From Pectobacterium polonicum (GTDB lineage: Bacteria; Pseudomonadota; Gammaproteobacteria; Enterobacterales; Enterobacteriaceae): a stretch of DNA of 64,000 nucleotides. The notes under the pieces were generated by a model that saw nothing but the letters and a program-made list of their open reading frames with translations, did no database searches and had not been told where the DNA came from. The position numbers were made by a program, and so were the translations under genes. Positions 9,287 to 18,351 of the stretch are shown here, piece by piece. The stretch spans positions 62,001 to 126,000 of the forward strand of contig NZ_RJTN01000010.1 of assembly GCF_005497185.1 (NCBI RefSeq), in the 5' to 3' direction. The number at the start of each line of letters is the position of its first letter. Within the stretch, counting starts at the first letter, position 1.

Positions 9287-9474
9287 TCGGATGAGACCCG
9301 CGCGTTCCGGCGTGTCTCTCACTGTGTGACATCAGGTTAAGGTCAATTCGGAATATGATGTAATATTGCTGTATATGCAAAATTGAAGATAGTTGTTGAT
9401 TTAGGGATGGGTTGCGGCAGACTGGTAAAAAGAGAGGAATCGGGGCCAGCCCATCAACGAGAACACGATTTATC

Positions 9475-10644
9475 ATGAAACCTGAAACGAAGGTTATCCA
9501 TGCCGGACGCCATCCAGATGATTTTCTTGGTGCGGTTAATACACCGGTCTACCGTACATCCACGGTAATTTGCAGTTCGATGGCAGAGTGGGACAGTAAA
9601 CAGCGCCAGCAAACCTCTTTCGATGAGCCAGAACTCTTCTACGGCCGCCATGGCACTCCAACCACAAAGTCGTTGCAAGAAGCCATCGCAGAGCTGGAAG
9701 GTGGCTATAAATCCTTTGTTTATCCCTCCGGCGTGTCCGCGTGCGCGACAGCCATTTTAGCGTTTACCTCGGCAGATGATCATGTGCTGGTGCCTGACAG
9801 CGTCTATGGCCCAGTGCGTCAGATTGCTGGCACGCTGTTGAAAAGATTTCGAATCAACGTCGAGTTTTACGATCCGGCGCTGGGGGCGGATATTGAAAAA
9901 TTATTCCGACCTGAAACCCGCGTGGTATACACCGAAGCGCCAGGTTCAATGACGTTTGAAATGCAGGATATACCGGCCATTGCTGAGGCCGCTCATCGTC
10001 ATGGTGCCATTGTCGTGATGGATAACACTTGGGCTAGCCCGCTGTATTTTCAACCCTTTACTAAAGGTGTAGATATCTCTGTGCAGGCGGCGACAAAATA
10101 CATTGTCGGCCATTCTGATGTCATGATGGGGATTGTTACCGCCACCGAAGCGACCTACCAACGTCTGAAAGCGACCACGCATGAGCTGGGTTTGCTTGCT
10201 AGTCCTGACGATTGTTATCTGGCGCAGCGCGGTTTGCGCACGTTGCATGTCCGCTTGGAACGTCATTATCAAACGGGGCTTCGGCTTGCCGAATTTATTG
10301 CCCGCCAGCCAGAAGTTGCCCGCGTCATTCACCCTGCGTTACCCGACGATCCGGGGCATGCCCTGTGGAAACGTGATTTCACGGGGGCATCGGGGCTCTT
10401 TGCGTTTGCGCTCCACCCTGCGTTAAGCCACAAACGCACTGCGTTTGTTGAAGCGCTCACCTTGTTTGGCATTGGCGGTTCCTGGGGAGGCTACGAAAGC
10501 CTAATCCTGCCGCTGAACCCCGTCCGATCGGTTCACCCTGATGCGCATCCGGGGACGTTGCTGCGTATTCATGCGGGATTAGAGAGTGTGGACGATCTGC
10601 TAGCCGATCTAGAACGGGCTTTTGCCCTTATTCGCCAATCTTAG
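9475..10644 (+). CDS. Cystathionine beta-lyase-type PLP enzyme
   Basis: The 389-residue protein is a Cys/Met metabolism PLP enzyme. It shows YGRHGTPT near the N-terminus, the SGVSA phosphate loop, DNTWASP, and the PLP lysine in SVQAATKYIVGHSD. The C-terminal GIGGSWGGYESL is close to MetC-type beta-lyases that cleave C-S bonds to give pyruvate, ammonia and a thiol. The ATG at 9475 is chosen because the longer frame begins with a TTG and adds unrelated residues. With the sulfurtransferase in the opposite arm it suggests C-S bond cleavage of the imported substrate, which need not be cystathionine. Confidence 0.87.
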   Translation: MKPETKVIHAGRHPDDFLGAVNTPVYRTSTVICSSMAEWDSKQRQQTSFDEPELFYGRHGTPTTKSLQEAIAELEGGYKSFVYPSGVSACATAILAFTSADDHVLVPDSVYGPVRQIAGTLLKRFRINVEFYDPALGADIEKLFRPETRVVYTEAPGSMTFEMQDIPAIAEAAHRHGAIVVMDNTWASPLYFQPFTKGVDISVQAATKYIVGHSDVMMGIVTATEATYQRLKATTHELGLLASPDDCYLAQRGLRTLHVRLERHYQTGLRLAEFIARQPEVARVIHPALPDDPGHALWKRDFTGASGLFAFALHPALSHKRTAFVEALTLFGIGGSWGGYESLILPLNPVRSVHPDAHPGTLLRIHAGLESVDDLLADLERAFALIRQS

Positions 10645-10700
10645 CCTGCCATTTGGGGCATTTCATCGAACGACACATCATTCTAAAAGAGAGTCATGCT

Positions 10701-12029
10701 ATGCGAATTATTGCCTGTGGGGATTTGCTGTTTTCCAGTCGCAATCTGGCCGCGCGAGTAGACAAAAATATCGTTGACCAACTTGCAGCAGCGGATGCTG
10801 TTTTCGCCAATGCCGAATTTTGTTGCCCAAAACCCACCACGCCACCTGCGGCGGGTCGTGGCTATATCACGGCGGTGAAGCAGGCAACGCTGGACGAGTT
10901 TGTTGATTTAAATATCAAGCTGGTTTCCTTTGCCAACAACCACACGGGGGATTTTGGCTGGGAAGGCGTCGTTGATACGATCGATGCAGCAGAAGAACGC
11001 GGGCTGATTCACTGCGGCGTAGGGCGTAACCTTGACGATGCCCGTGCGGCGCGGTTCCTCGATACGCCAAAAGGGCGAGTTGGTGTCGTTGCCGTCAGCA
11101 GCACCCGTTCGGAAATCTTTGCCGCGAGTGTCGCAGGGGGCAGTGTGGTCGCACGCCCTGGCCTCAACCCGCTGCGCTGGGGGCGAGCTTACGTATTACC
11201 GGACAAAGAATTCGAGCAGCTACAGGGGATCACTGAACTGCTTGGCGTCGCTGACAGCAACCGTGAGGGTGCCCGAATTGAAGTGATGGCAGATCAGGGG
11301 CCCGATCGTTTTAAATTCGGTTCGCTGTTTGAAAGTTCGATACAGATAGAGCGCGGCGAACAGGCTCACGTTCGCACGTTTATGAATGAAGAAGACTGCG
11401 CTGCGATTCTGAAAAGTGTACGCGATGCGGCAAACCGTTCTGATGTCGCCATCGTTAGCCTTCATACGCATGAAGGGGAAGGCGATGGCTGGTATGCCCC
11501 ACATCCCCCAGCATTTATCGAAGATTTTGCCCGCCGGGCCATTGATGCGGGGGCATCAGCCGTGGTGGGGCATGGCGCGCATTTCCTGCGTGGGGTGGAA
11601 ATTTATAATAAACGCCCGATTTTTTACAATCTGGGCAGCCTGCTGATGGAGTTTGAAGCGGGTGAATCGATTATCGCGCCAGAAATGTATACCGCTTACG
11701 GCTACGATCACGATGCGCGTCCTTCCGATTTGCACCGGGCGCGAGCAAAAGATCGGGAAGGGAACTTCATTGGCTTCAATGCCGAATCCCGTTTCTCCAA
11801 AAACTGTGCCGCGTTGCTGGATTATGCCGACGGGGCGCTACAGTTCACATTGTTACCCCTCGATCTGGGTATGAACCGTGAGCGTCCGCTCGATCGTGGC
11901 TTACCCGTTACGGTGTCTGCGGCTCTCGGGCATGAAATCGCGGCCGATCTGACGCGCATGAGTGCACGCTATGGCACGGTATTACGCTATGACGAGGTGC
12001 TCGGAACGATCGCGATTGAAGCAGCCTAA
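10701..12029 (+). CDS. CapA/PgsA-like metallophosphatase-fold protein
   Basis: The 442-residue protein has the CapA-family order: ACGDLLFSSRN at the start, VFANAEF, SFANNHTGDFGWEG, then IVSLHTHEGEGDGWY and VVGHGAHFLRGVEIYNKRPIFYNLGS. The Asp, Asn and His residues in these blocks are the metal-binding set of the calcineurin-like fold. No signal peptide or membrane anchor is seen and there are no capsule genes around, so a role in poly-gamma-glutamate export is unlikely. It lies 56 bp after the lyase gene with AAAGAGAG as ribosome binding site. Its reaction in this cluster is unknown. Confidence 0.8.
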   Translation: MRIIACGDLLFSSRNLAARVDKNIVDQLAAADAVFANAEFCCPKPTTPPAAGRGYITAVKQATLDEFVDLNIKLVSFANNHTGDFGWEGVVDTIDAAEERGLIHCGVGRNLDDARAARFLDTPKGRVGVVAVSSTRSEIFAASVAGGSVVARPGLNPLRWGRAYVLPDKEFEQLQGITELLGVADSNREGARIEVMADQGPDRFKFGSLFESSIQIERGEQAHVRTFMNEEDCAAILKSVRDAANRSDVAIVSLHTHEGEGDGWYAPHPPAFIEDFARRAIDAGASAVVGHGAHFLRGVEIYNKRPIFYNLGSLLMEFEAGESIIAPEMYTAYGYDHDARPSDLHRARAKDREGNFIGFNAESRFSKNCAALLDYADGALQFTLLPLDLGMNRERPLDRGLPVTVSAALGHEIAADLTRMSARYGTVLRYDEVLGTIAIEAA

Positions 12030-12132
12030 ACGGCAATTCTCTGTCAGCCTATGCCTCATGAAGGAGGCATAGGTGAATATTTTCCCGCTCGTTTTTCCTC
12101 TATGCTTCTCTTTTCTCACTTTACCGGGCTGT

Positions 12133-12182
12133 TATACCCGCCATACTTCACGCTGCTTTGCGTTGGCTGCGTTTAGCGATCT
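12133..12182. repeat. Degenerate ERIC element, one end only
   Basis: The sequence TATACCCGCCATACTTCA followed by GCGTTGGCTGCGTT matches the terminal part of ERIC repeats, as seen intact at 18109. The remaining element is lost or too diverged to place. Confidence 0.55.
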
Positions 12183-12190
12183 TTTGCTTT

Positions 12191-12219
12191 TCTGTGCAAA
12201 TGTTGGCAAGAAACGCCCC
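12191..12219 (+). promoter_or_regulatory. 29-bp motif shared with the fhuE upstream region, copy 1
   Basis: TCTGTGCAAATGTTG, one purine, CAAGAAACGCC, one pyrimidine, C: this string recurs 71 bp before the fhuE start with only two differences. Here it lies 66 bp before the LysR start. Confidence 0.5.
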
Positions 12220-12256
12220 TTTTTACCCTGTTTGTCTCTATCGGAGAGTGGACTGA

Positions 12257-13150
12257 ATGTCGTTAAAAGCCTTACGCACGTTGGTTGCGATTGCTCAGTA
12301 TGGATCGTTTGCCCGCGCGGCTGAAGCCGTATGCCTGACGCAATCTGCCGTCAGTCTGCATGTCCGCAGCCTGGAAGAAGACTTCAAGGTGTCGCTTTTC
12401 GATCGCTCACGCCGCATTCCGGTGCTCACCGAAGCCGGACATCGCGCAGTGGAGCAGGCGCGGGATATCCTTGCGCAGTATGACGGTATTGCCGCCGAGT
12501 TAGGCGAGGGTGGGGAACTGGCCGGACGCCTGCGAATTGGCGCGATCCAGACCGCACTGGCTGGCGTTTTGCCCGCTGCGCTGGCCGCATTACGTCGCGC
12601 TCATCCACGCCTGCGTGTTCTGGTGAATTCGGGGATGTCGGCGGAGCTGGCAATTCGCATTGATGCTGGCGAACTGGACGCCGCTGTGACCACCGAGCCG
12701 GTAAAACCTTATCCAACCGGTCTGGTGAGCACGCCGCTGTATCAGGAAGGATTCTGGATCGTTGCCCCACCGGCGCTGGCGTCTCTGGATGCCAGGCAGC
12801 TCCTGCAAGATCGTCCTTTCATTCGTTTCGATCGTCGTGCCTGGGCTGGGAGAACTATCGATCGCGAGCTGCGCCGCCAGCGGCTGCGGGTACAAACCGA
12901 TATGGAGCTGGACAGTCAGGACGCGATTATTCAGATGGTCGCCAGTGGGCTTGGCGTAGCGGTGATTCCCCTGTCCGAACGGGAGAAGAACCGTTTGGAT
13001 AATCTGCTCTGTATCCCCTTCGGTGAGCCTCAGCAGCAGCGTCGTGTTGTGCTGCTGGAGCGCGAAGACCGCCCGGCAGCGCGCCTTGCTGCGGCACTGG
13101 CGGAAGCGATTCGAACACAGTCTGGTGACGACGCCATTCATGAGAAATAA
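12257..13150 (+). CDS. LysR-family transcriptional regulator
   Basis: The 297-residue protein has the N-terminal winged helix (residues 1-60, with SFARAAEAVCLTQSAVSLHVRSLE) and a type II periplasmic-binding-like effector domain. GGAGAG lies 8 bases before the ATG. It is followed after 88 bp by the aminotransferase and carrier genes on the same strand, which are its probable targets. Confidence 0.9.
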   Translation: MSLKALRTLVAIAQYGSFARAAEAVCLTQSAVSLHVRSLEEDFKVSLFDRSRRIPVLTEAGHRAVEQARDILAQYDGIAAELGEGGELAGRLRIGAIQTALAGVLPAALAALRRAHPRLRVLVNSGMSAELAIRIDAGELDAAVTTEPVKPYPTGLVSTPLYQEGFWIVAPPALASLDARQLLQDRPFIRFDRRAWAGRTIDRELRRQRLRVQTDMELDSQDAIIQMVASGLGVAVIPLSEREKNRLDNLLCIPFGEPQQQRRVVLLEREDRPAARLAAALAEAIRTQSGDDAIHEK

Positions 13151-13238
13151 TTGAGTTAACGTCGATTTAATCTCGTTTTTTTCTCATCAGAAGTCCCGCT
13201 ATGGTAGTGCCAGTTTCTTCACTTTCAGGTACTGACTC

Positions 13239-14399
13239 ATGGTGTCCACTTCGCAGTCCATTTCCCCTCCGCTATCACCGATTTTGCAAATGGCTCGGCG
13301 AGCCGCAGCGCGACGAGCCGAAGGGCATGATGTTATCGATCTGACATTGGGTGAGCCTGATTTCAGCGCGCCTGAGCATGTGATTAGTGCGGCGCACGAG
13401 GCACTTGAACAGCCGTTAACCTATTCACCGGCGAATGGTCTACCGCGTTTGCGTCAGGCGATTCGGGCGCGGTTGCAACAGGATCGTGGGCTAACGTATG
13501 GCGATGATCAGATTGCCGTTGGCTGTGGAGCCAAGCAGATTATCTTCAATGCGTTCCTCGCCACGCTACGGCCAGGGGATGAGGTCATCATTCCTGCACC
13601 CTATTGGGCAAGCTACCCCGACATGGTGCGGATGTTTGGTGGCGTGCCGATTATTCTGCCGACGGAAACGCGGAACGGGTTTCGGCTGGAGCCGTCATCC
13701 CTTGCGACAGCGCTGAGTGACCGTACACGCTGGCTGGTACTTAATGCGCCGGGAAATCCGTCGGGTGCCACTTATGAGCCAGTGACGTTGCTGGCCTTCG
13801 CGGAAATTCTTCGTCAGTATCCTCAGGTGAATGTGCTCTCGGACGATATCTATGCGCATATCCGCTTTGGTTCGGAGCCTTATGCCACGCTGGCGGCGGT
13901 GGCAGAGGAGATGAGAGAGCGTACGCTAGTGGTTGATGGCGTTTCCAAAGCGTATGCCATGACGGGCTGGCGCGTGGGGTGGGGCTGCGGTTCGGCGGAA
14001 TTGGTTCGGGCGATCACATCGATACAATCGCAGAACTGTACGCAGACCAGCACACTCAGCCAATTGGCGGCTATCGCTGCGTTGGAAGGGCCGCAGGATG
14101 GGCTGGCAGAACGAGCGGTAATCTATCGGCAGCGGCGCGACGCGGCGTTGACGGAGTTACGCCGTAGCCCACGTATCGACGTGATGACGCCCGATGGCGC
14201 GTTTTACCTGTTGCCAAAAATCCACGGTGTGCGTGACGATAATGCGCTGGCATTGCGCCTGCTTGATGCGGGCGTCGCGACGGTTCCGGGAAGCGCATTT
14301 GGTGTTCCAGGTCACCTGCGTGTGTCTTTCGCTACCGATTTGGCGGTTTTGGTCGAAGGATGCAGACGGATGGTTACCGCGCTGGAGGCAAGCGAATGA
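13239..14399 (+). CDS. Class I/II PLP-dependent aminotransferase (aspartate-aminotransferase type)
   Basis: The 386-residue protein has the fold type I aminotransferase marks: LGEPDFSAPEH, LNAPGNPSGATY, SDDIYAHIRF, and the Schiff-base lysine in DGVSKAYAMTGWRVGWGCG. The pattern is of the AspC/AAT Ib group. The amino donor is not readable. Its stop overlaps the start of the carrier gene (ATGA), so the two are translated together, suggesting that the carrier exports or imports the substrate or product. Confidence 0.88.
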   Translation: MVSTSQSISPPLSPILQMARRAAARRAEGHDVIDLTLGEPDFSAPEHVISAAHEALEQPLTYSPANGLPRLRQAIRARLQQDRGLTYGDDQIAVGCGAKQIIFNAFLATLRPGDEVIIPAPYWASYPDMVRMFGGVPIILPTETRNGFRLEPSSLATALSDRTRWLVLNAPGNPSGATYEPVTLLAFAEILRQYPQVNVLSDDIYAHIRFGSEPYATLAAVAEEMRERTLVVDGVSKAYAMTGWRVGWGCGSAELVRAITSIQSQNCTQTSTLSQLAAIAALEGPQDGLAERAVIYRQRRDAALTELRRSPRIDVMTPDGAFYLLPKIHGVRDDNALALRLLDAGVATVPGSAFGVPGHLRVSFATDLAVLVEGCRRMVTALEASE

Positions 14400-15322
14400 T
14401 CGTCTCGCTCCTGCTGGCGCTGTTGCCTATCGCGCTACTGATCGTGTTGGGATCGTGGTTACGTCAGCGTGCTTTTCTGACGGCGGCATTTTGGCCACAG
14501 GCTGAAAGGCTGGGTTATTACCTTCTGCTTCCCGCACTATTTCTGCATGGGCTGGCGACAGCGCGTCTGGATGGCGTGCCGGTAGCGGCGATGATCCTGA
14601 CGCTGGTGTGCTCGACGCTGGCTGTCGCTGTCGGGCTGGTTGCAGTACGCCGCTGCTTTCCCGTTGATGATGCGGCGTTTACCTCGATATTTCAGGGCGG
14701 CGTCCGTTTTAATAACTATGTTGGCGTGTCTGCCGCTGCCGGGCTATTTGGCGCACACGGTGTGGCGCTTGCCGCCGTCGCGAACGCGGCAATTGTGCCG
14801 ACGGTCAATATTCTCTGTGTCTTGATTTTCGCCCGCTACGGCAATGCCGGGACGCCGTCATTCAAGAATATCGTGCGGCTGCTGGCGCTAAACCCGCTGG
14901 TGGTGGCCTGTGCCATCGGCATTACTTTGCAGATTACCGGGTTAGGGTTGCCGCCGGGGATTGAGCCGGTAATGAAATCATTGGGACAGGCGTCGCTACC
15001 GCTCGGTCTGCTGTGTGTGGGCGCGGCGCTGGATTTCTCTGCCGCGCGTAGCTGGCTGCGTCCTGTAGTGATTGCATCATGCGCGAAATTTATTGCGATG
15101 CCGCTGGTGACGATCGTCGCCTGCCACCTCTTCGGTCTGTCTGGCCCAGCGGCGATTGCCTCACTGCTGTTTCAGGCGCTGCCGACGGCATCGTCGTCTT
15201 ACATCATGGCTCGCCAGCTTGGTGGTGATGCGCCATTGATGGCAGGTATCATTGCGGTTCAGACACTGGTGGCGGGCATTGCGCTGCCGATTGCCGTCCT
15301 TGGGCTGAGTGGACTGTTATAA
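14396..15322 (+). CDS. AEC-family (auxin efflux carrier/malate permease-like) transporter
   Basis: The 308-residue protein has about ten transmembrane helices arranged as two halves, with the conserved NYLP-like region (GVRFNNYVGVSAAAGLFG) and LPLGLLCVGAAL in the middle, as in AEC carriers of organic or amino acids. The ATG at 14396 overlaps the aminotransferase stop by four bases and is preferred to the longer frame beginning at 14360. Confidence 0.85.
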   Translation: MIVSLLLALLPIALLIVLGSWLRQRAFLTAAFWPQAERLGYYLLLPALFLHGLATARLDGVPVAAMILTLVCSTLAVAVGLVAVRRCFPVDDAAFTSIFQGGVRFNNYVGVSAAAGLFGAHGVALAAVANAAIVPTVNILCVLIFARYGNAGTPSFKNIVRLLALNPLVVACAIGITLQITGLGLPPGIEPVMKSLGQASLPLGLLCVGAALDFSAARSWLRPVVIASCAKFIAMPLVTIVACHLFGLSGPAAIASLLFQALPTASSSYIMARQLGGDAPLMAGIIAVQTLVAGIALPIAVLGLSGLL

Positions 15323-15434
15323 ATTCTTCGAATGTTCTTTTTGTAACAATGCCTTGCTAACGATATGGTGATTTGTTCTTTTCTATCTATTTGTATTTTA
15401 AATGAATTAATCCTTGCGTTGAAATAACAATAAT

Positions 15435-15453
15435 AATGCGTATAGTTATCATT
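15435..15453. promoter_or_regulatory. Candidate Fur box of fhuE
   Basis: AATGCGTATAGTTATCATT matches 14 of 19 positions of the repeated GATAAT-type Fur consensus in its AATGATAATCATTATCATT register. It lies about 80 bp before a ferric-siderophore receptor gene, where iron control is expected. Confidence 0.5.
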
Positions 15454-15459
15454 TACCTT

Positions 15460-15488
15460 TCTGTGCAAATGTTGACAAGAAACGCCTC
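15460..15488 (+). promoter_or_regulatory. 29-bp motif shared with the LysR upstream region, copy 2
   Basis: Same motif as at 12191 with 27 of 29 identical bases. This copy contains a perfect TTGACA at 15472-15477 but no good -10 box at the right spacing. Confidence 0.5.
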
Positions 15489-15530
15489 AGCATCTCGCCA
15501 AAATCACCATCAGTTAACCGAGGATATACC

Positions 15531-17762
15531 ATGTCTTTTAGAGTTACTCGCGCCGAAAAAACGCGCGTTTGTGATTCTTCGCTGGCCGGAGTAAAACCAT
15601 TCGGAGTCTCTCTTCTCGCCCTGTTGATCTCAGCCTCTTTCCTACCTGTTCAGGCCGCTGCCGAAGAAAAACCAGCTTCCGGTGATACGCTTGTCGTCAG
15701 CGCGAATGCTAACGCTAATGCAGAAGTCAGCGACCCGCAGGATTACAGCGTGAAAGTGACTAACGCCGGAACCAAGATGACGCTGACCCCACGTGATATC
15801 CCACAGTCGGTGAGCGTCATCAGCCAGCAGCGTATCGAAGATCAAGGTCTGCAAACGATTGGTGAGGTGATGGCGAACACGACGGGTGTATCCTCCAAAA
15901 TTATCGACTCCGAACGCATGACGTATTTCGCGCGTGGTTTCCTTATCAATAACTACCTGTTCGACGGTATTCCAACGGTGGTTGACGATATCTGGAACTT
16001 TGGTGATTCAGCTTCGGACACGGCGATTTACGATCGTATCGAGGTGGTGCGCGGGGCGACTGGGTTAATGACCGGAACGGGCAACCCTTCTGCCGCGGTA
16101 AACATGGTGCGCAAACATGCGGACAGCCGTGAATTTAAAGGCTCGGTATCCGGCAGCTACGGCTCATGGGATAAACAGCGGATGGTGACGGATCTGTCTG
16201 CGCCGCTGACGGAGTCCGGTAATGTGCGTGGGCGTGTGGTTGCAGGCTATCAGGATAATGACAGCTGGCTCGATCGTTACCACAGCCGCAAAAAATTCGT
16301 CTACGGCGTGATTGATGCCGATGTTACAGATTCCACCACGTTATCCCTTGGCTATGATTATCAGGATAACCACAACACTAACTCAACGTGGGGTGGGTTG
16401 CCGACGTGGTACAGCGATGGCAGCCGTGTTCGTTTTGATCGCAGCCTTAACTCCGCGCCGAACTGGAGTTATACAGACTCAACGTCGAAAAAAGTGTTTG
16501 CCGGTTTGACCCAGCGTTTTGATAACGGCTGGCAGCTGCGTATGAACGGAACGCATGACGAAACGAACTTTGACTCGAAACAGATGTATGCCAACGGTTT
16601 CCCAGATAAAAATACTGGGGTACTGGTTGACCCTTACTATCCTACTTATAACCCTGTAGCCGTTGGTGCCTATGGTGGCTGGAATAGAGGGAAGCGTAAA
16701 GTTGATTCTGTTGATACCTATGCGACAGGTCCCTTCGAGCTGTTAGGCCGCCAGCATGAGTTGGTGGTGGGGGCTAGCTATAGTAGACAAAGTAATGACT
16801 ACTATAACTCTTACCCGACAGATACGCTGACTTCTACTGCTGTTGGTAATTATTTCAACTGGAATGGCAATCTTGCCGACCCTGCATGGAGTTCTTGGCA
16901 ACCTTACGAAAACTCTACGACACGCCAGAAATCAGCTTATACCTCGGCACGATTCTCGTTAGCCGATCCGCTGCACTTGATCGTTGGTGCGCGCTATACC
17001 GATTGGAGCGTAGACGGGTCCTCGGATAGCGATAGCCGAAACCGCATTACGCCATATGCGGGACTGGTGTATGACATTGATGATACTTGGTCGACGTATG
17101 CCAGCTACACCGATATCTTCCAGCCGAACAACAAGCGCGATATCAACAAAACCTATCTACAGCCGACTACGGGCAGAAACTACGAAACGGGTCTGAAAGG
17201 GGATTGGTATAACAGTCGTCTGACCGCGTCAGTTTCGGTTTTCCGTATCGAACAGGATCACGTTGCACAGACAAATAGTGCTCGCTTTGCTGGGTCGAAC
17301 GAGACAATTTATTACGCTGTTGATGGTGTCGTCAGCAAAGGGATCGAATTTGAAGTCAACGGCGCGGTGACGGACAACCTGCAAATGACGTTTGGCGGTT
17401 CTCGTTTTGTTGTGGACGACAAAGATGGCAAGTCGGTCAATCCAGAATTACCACGCACGTCGTTCAAGCTGTTTACTCGCTACCAGTTGCCAATGGTGCC
17501 GGACTTAACCGTTGGCGGCGGCGTGAACTGGCAAAATGGCATCTGGCAGGAAGGCTCTGGCCCGCAAAACACCACGCTGCGTGCCGATCAGGGCAGCTAT
17601 GCGCTGGTTAACTTGTTTGGCCGCTATCAGGTGACTAAACAGCTGGCGGTACAGGCGAATATCAACAACCTGTTTGATAAAGAGTACTACGACTACGTTG
17701 CGCCTTATGCTGTGTATGGCACGCCGCGCAGCGTCTCGATGACGGTTAACTATGCGTTCTAG
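15531..17762 (+). CDS. fhuE: TonB-dependent ferric hydroxamate (coprogen/rhodotorulate) receptor, FhuE-like
   Basis: The 743-residue outer-membrane protein has a signal peptide of about 44 residues ending in VQAAAEE. A plug domain (RDIPQSVSVISQQRIEDQG, DRIEVVRGATGLMTGTGNPSAAVN) and a 22-strand barrel follow, ending in the terminal VNYAF with a C-terminal phenylalanine. Segments such as WGGLPTWYSDGS, RKVDSVDTYATGPFELLGRQH and LADPLHLIVGARYTDW correspond closely to E. coli FhuE as I remember it. It would take up iron-loaded hydroxamate siderophores made by other microbes. A Fur-like site lies upstream and a terminator downstream, so it is a single-gene transcript. Confidence 0.9.
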   Translation: MSFRVTRAEKTRVCDSSLAGVKPFGVSLLALLISASFLPVQAAAEEKPASGDTLVVSANANANAEVSDPQDYSVKVTNAGTKMTLTPRDIPQSVSVISQQRIEDQGLQTIGEVMANTTGVSSKIIDSERMTYFARGFLINNYLFDGIPTVVDDIWNFGDSASDTAIYDRIEVVRGATGLMTGTGNPSAAVNMVRKHADSREFKGSVSGSYGSWDKQRMVTDLSAPLTESGNVRGRVVAGYQDNDSWLDRYHSRKKFVYGVIDADVTDSTTLSLGYDYQDNHNTNSTWGGLPTWYSDGSRVRFDRSLNSAPNWSYTDSTSKKVFAGLTQRFDNGWQLRMNGTHDETNFDSKQMYANGFPDKNTGVLVDPYYPTYNPVAVGAYGGWNRGKRKVDSVDTYATGPFELLGRQHELVVGASYSRQSNDYYNSYPTDTLTSTAVGNYFNWNGNLADPAWSSWQPYENSTTRQKSAYTSARFSLADPLHLIVGARYTDWSVDGSSDSDSRNRITPYAGLVYDIDDTWSTYASYTDIFQPNNKRDINKTYLQPTTGRNYETGLKGDWYNSRLTASVSVFRIEQDHVAQTNSARFAGSNETIYYAVDGVVSKGIEFEVNGAVTDNLQMTFGGSRFVVDDKDGKSVNPELPRTSFKLFTRYQLPMVPDLTVGGGVNWQNGIWQEGSGPQNTTLRADQGSYALVNLFGRYQVTKQLAVQANINNLFDKEYYDYVAPYAVYGTPRSVSMTVNYAF

Positions 17763-17830
17763 TCCGATGCTCTAAATTGATGCAAGTGACTTGCCCGATG
17801 GCTCGGTGACCTGCTGTCGGGAATAATCGT

Positions 17831-17869
17831 AGCGCTCGTTGTTTCAATGACTCGGGCGCTTTTTCTTTT
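17831..17869 (+). terminator. Terminator after fhuE
   Basis: Arms AGCGCTCG (17831-17838) and CGGGCGCT (17853-17860) pair with one G-T wobble and are followed by TTTTTCTTTT. Confidence 0.75.
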
Positions 17870-17921
17870 GCTGCGATGTTGAAATGTCTCCCTTCATCAC
17901 CTGAAGCATTGGTTACATGAA

Positions 17922-18108
17922 TATACCCGTCATACTTCAAGTTGCAGGTGCGTTGGCTTCGCTACTCGGCACACTGACGTGTGCCTCGCCCCTTGGGGCC
18001 GTTGCAAGCCGCGTTACAAGGCTTATCAATAAGCCTTGCCCTATCGGGCCAACGCTTTGCGTTGTTCAAACGTTACGTGTGTCCTGAAACTCGAATTATT
18101 TAGGGTTA

Positions 18109-18110
<2 letters not shown>
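17922..18110. repeat. Long ERIC element with altered centre
   Basis: Both ERIC ends are present (TATACCCGTCATACTTCAAG and CTCGAATTATTTAGGGTTATA). The element is about 189 bp rather than 127 bp, and the central ERIC hairpin is replaced by a different GC-rich palindromic stretch. Long ERIC forms with an internal insertion are known in enterobacteria. It directly abuts the next ERIC element. Confidence 0.7.
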
Positions 18111-18235
<125 letters not shown>

Positions 18236-18351
18236 GATAGTGGAATAGGGGGTTAACATTGATTCGGGGATCGGGGACAATTGCGTATTATATTCAGGCG
18301 GGGAACCGTTACCGTTTTTTCCTTTCGGAACATTTTTACAGGGATTGAAAA

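Noticed and set aside
12590-13141. A 183-codon minus-strand frame opposite the LysR gene
   Set aside because: No ribosome binding site and no recognisable domain; the GC-rich LysR gene explains the open frame.
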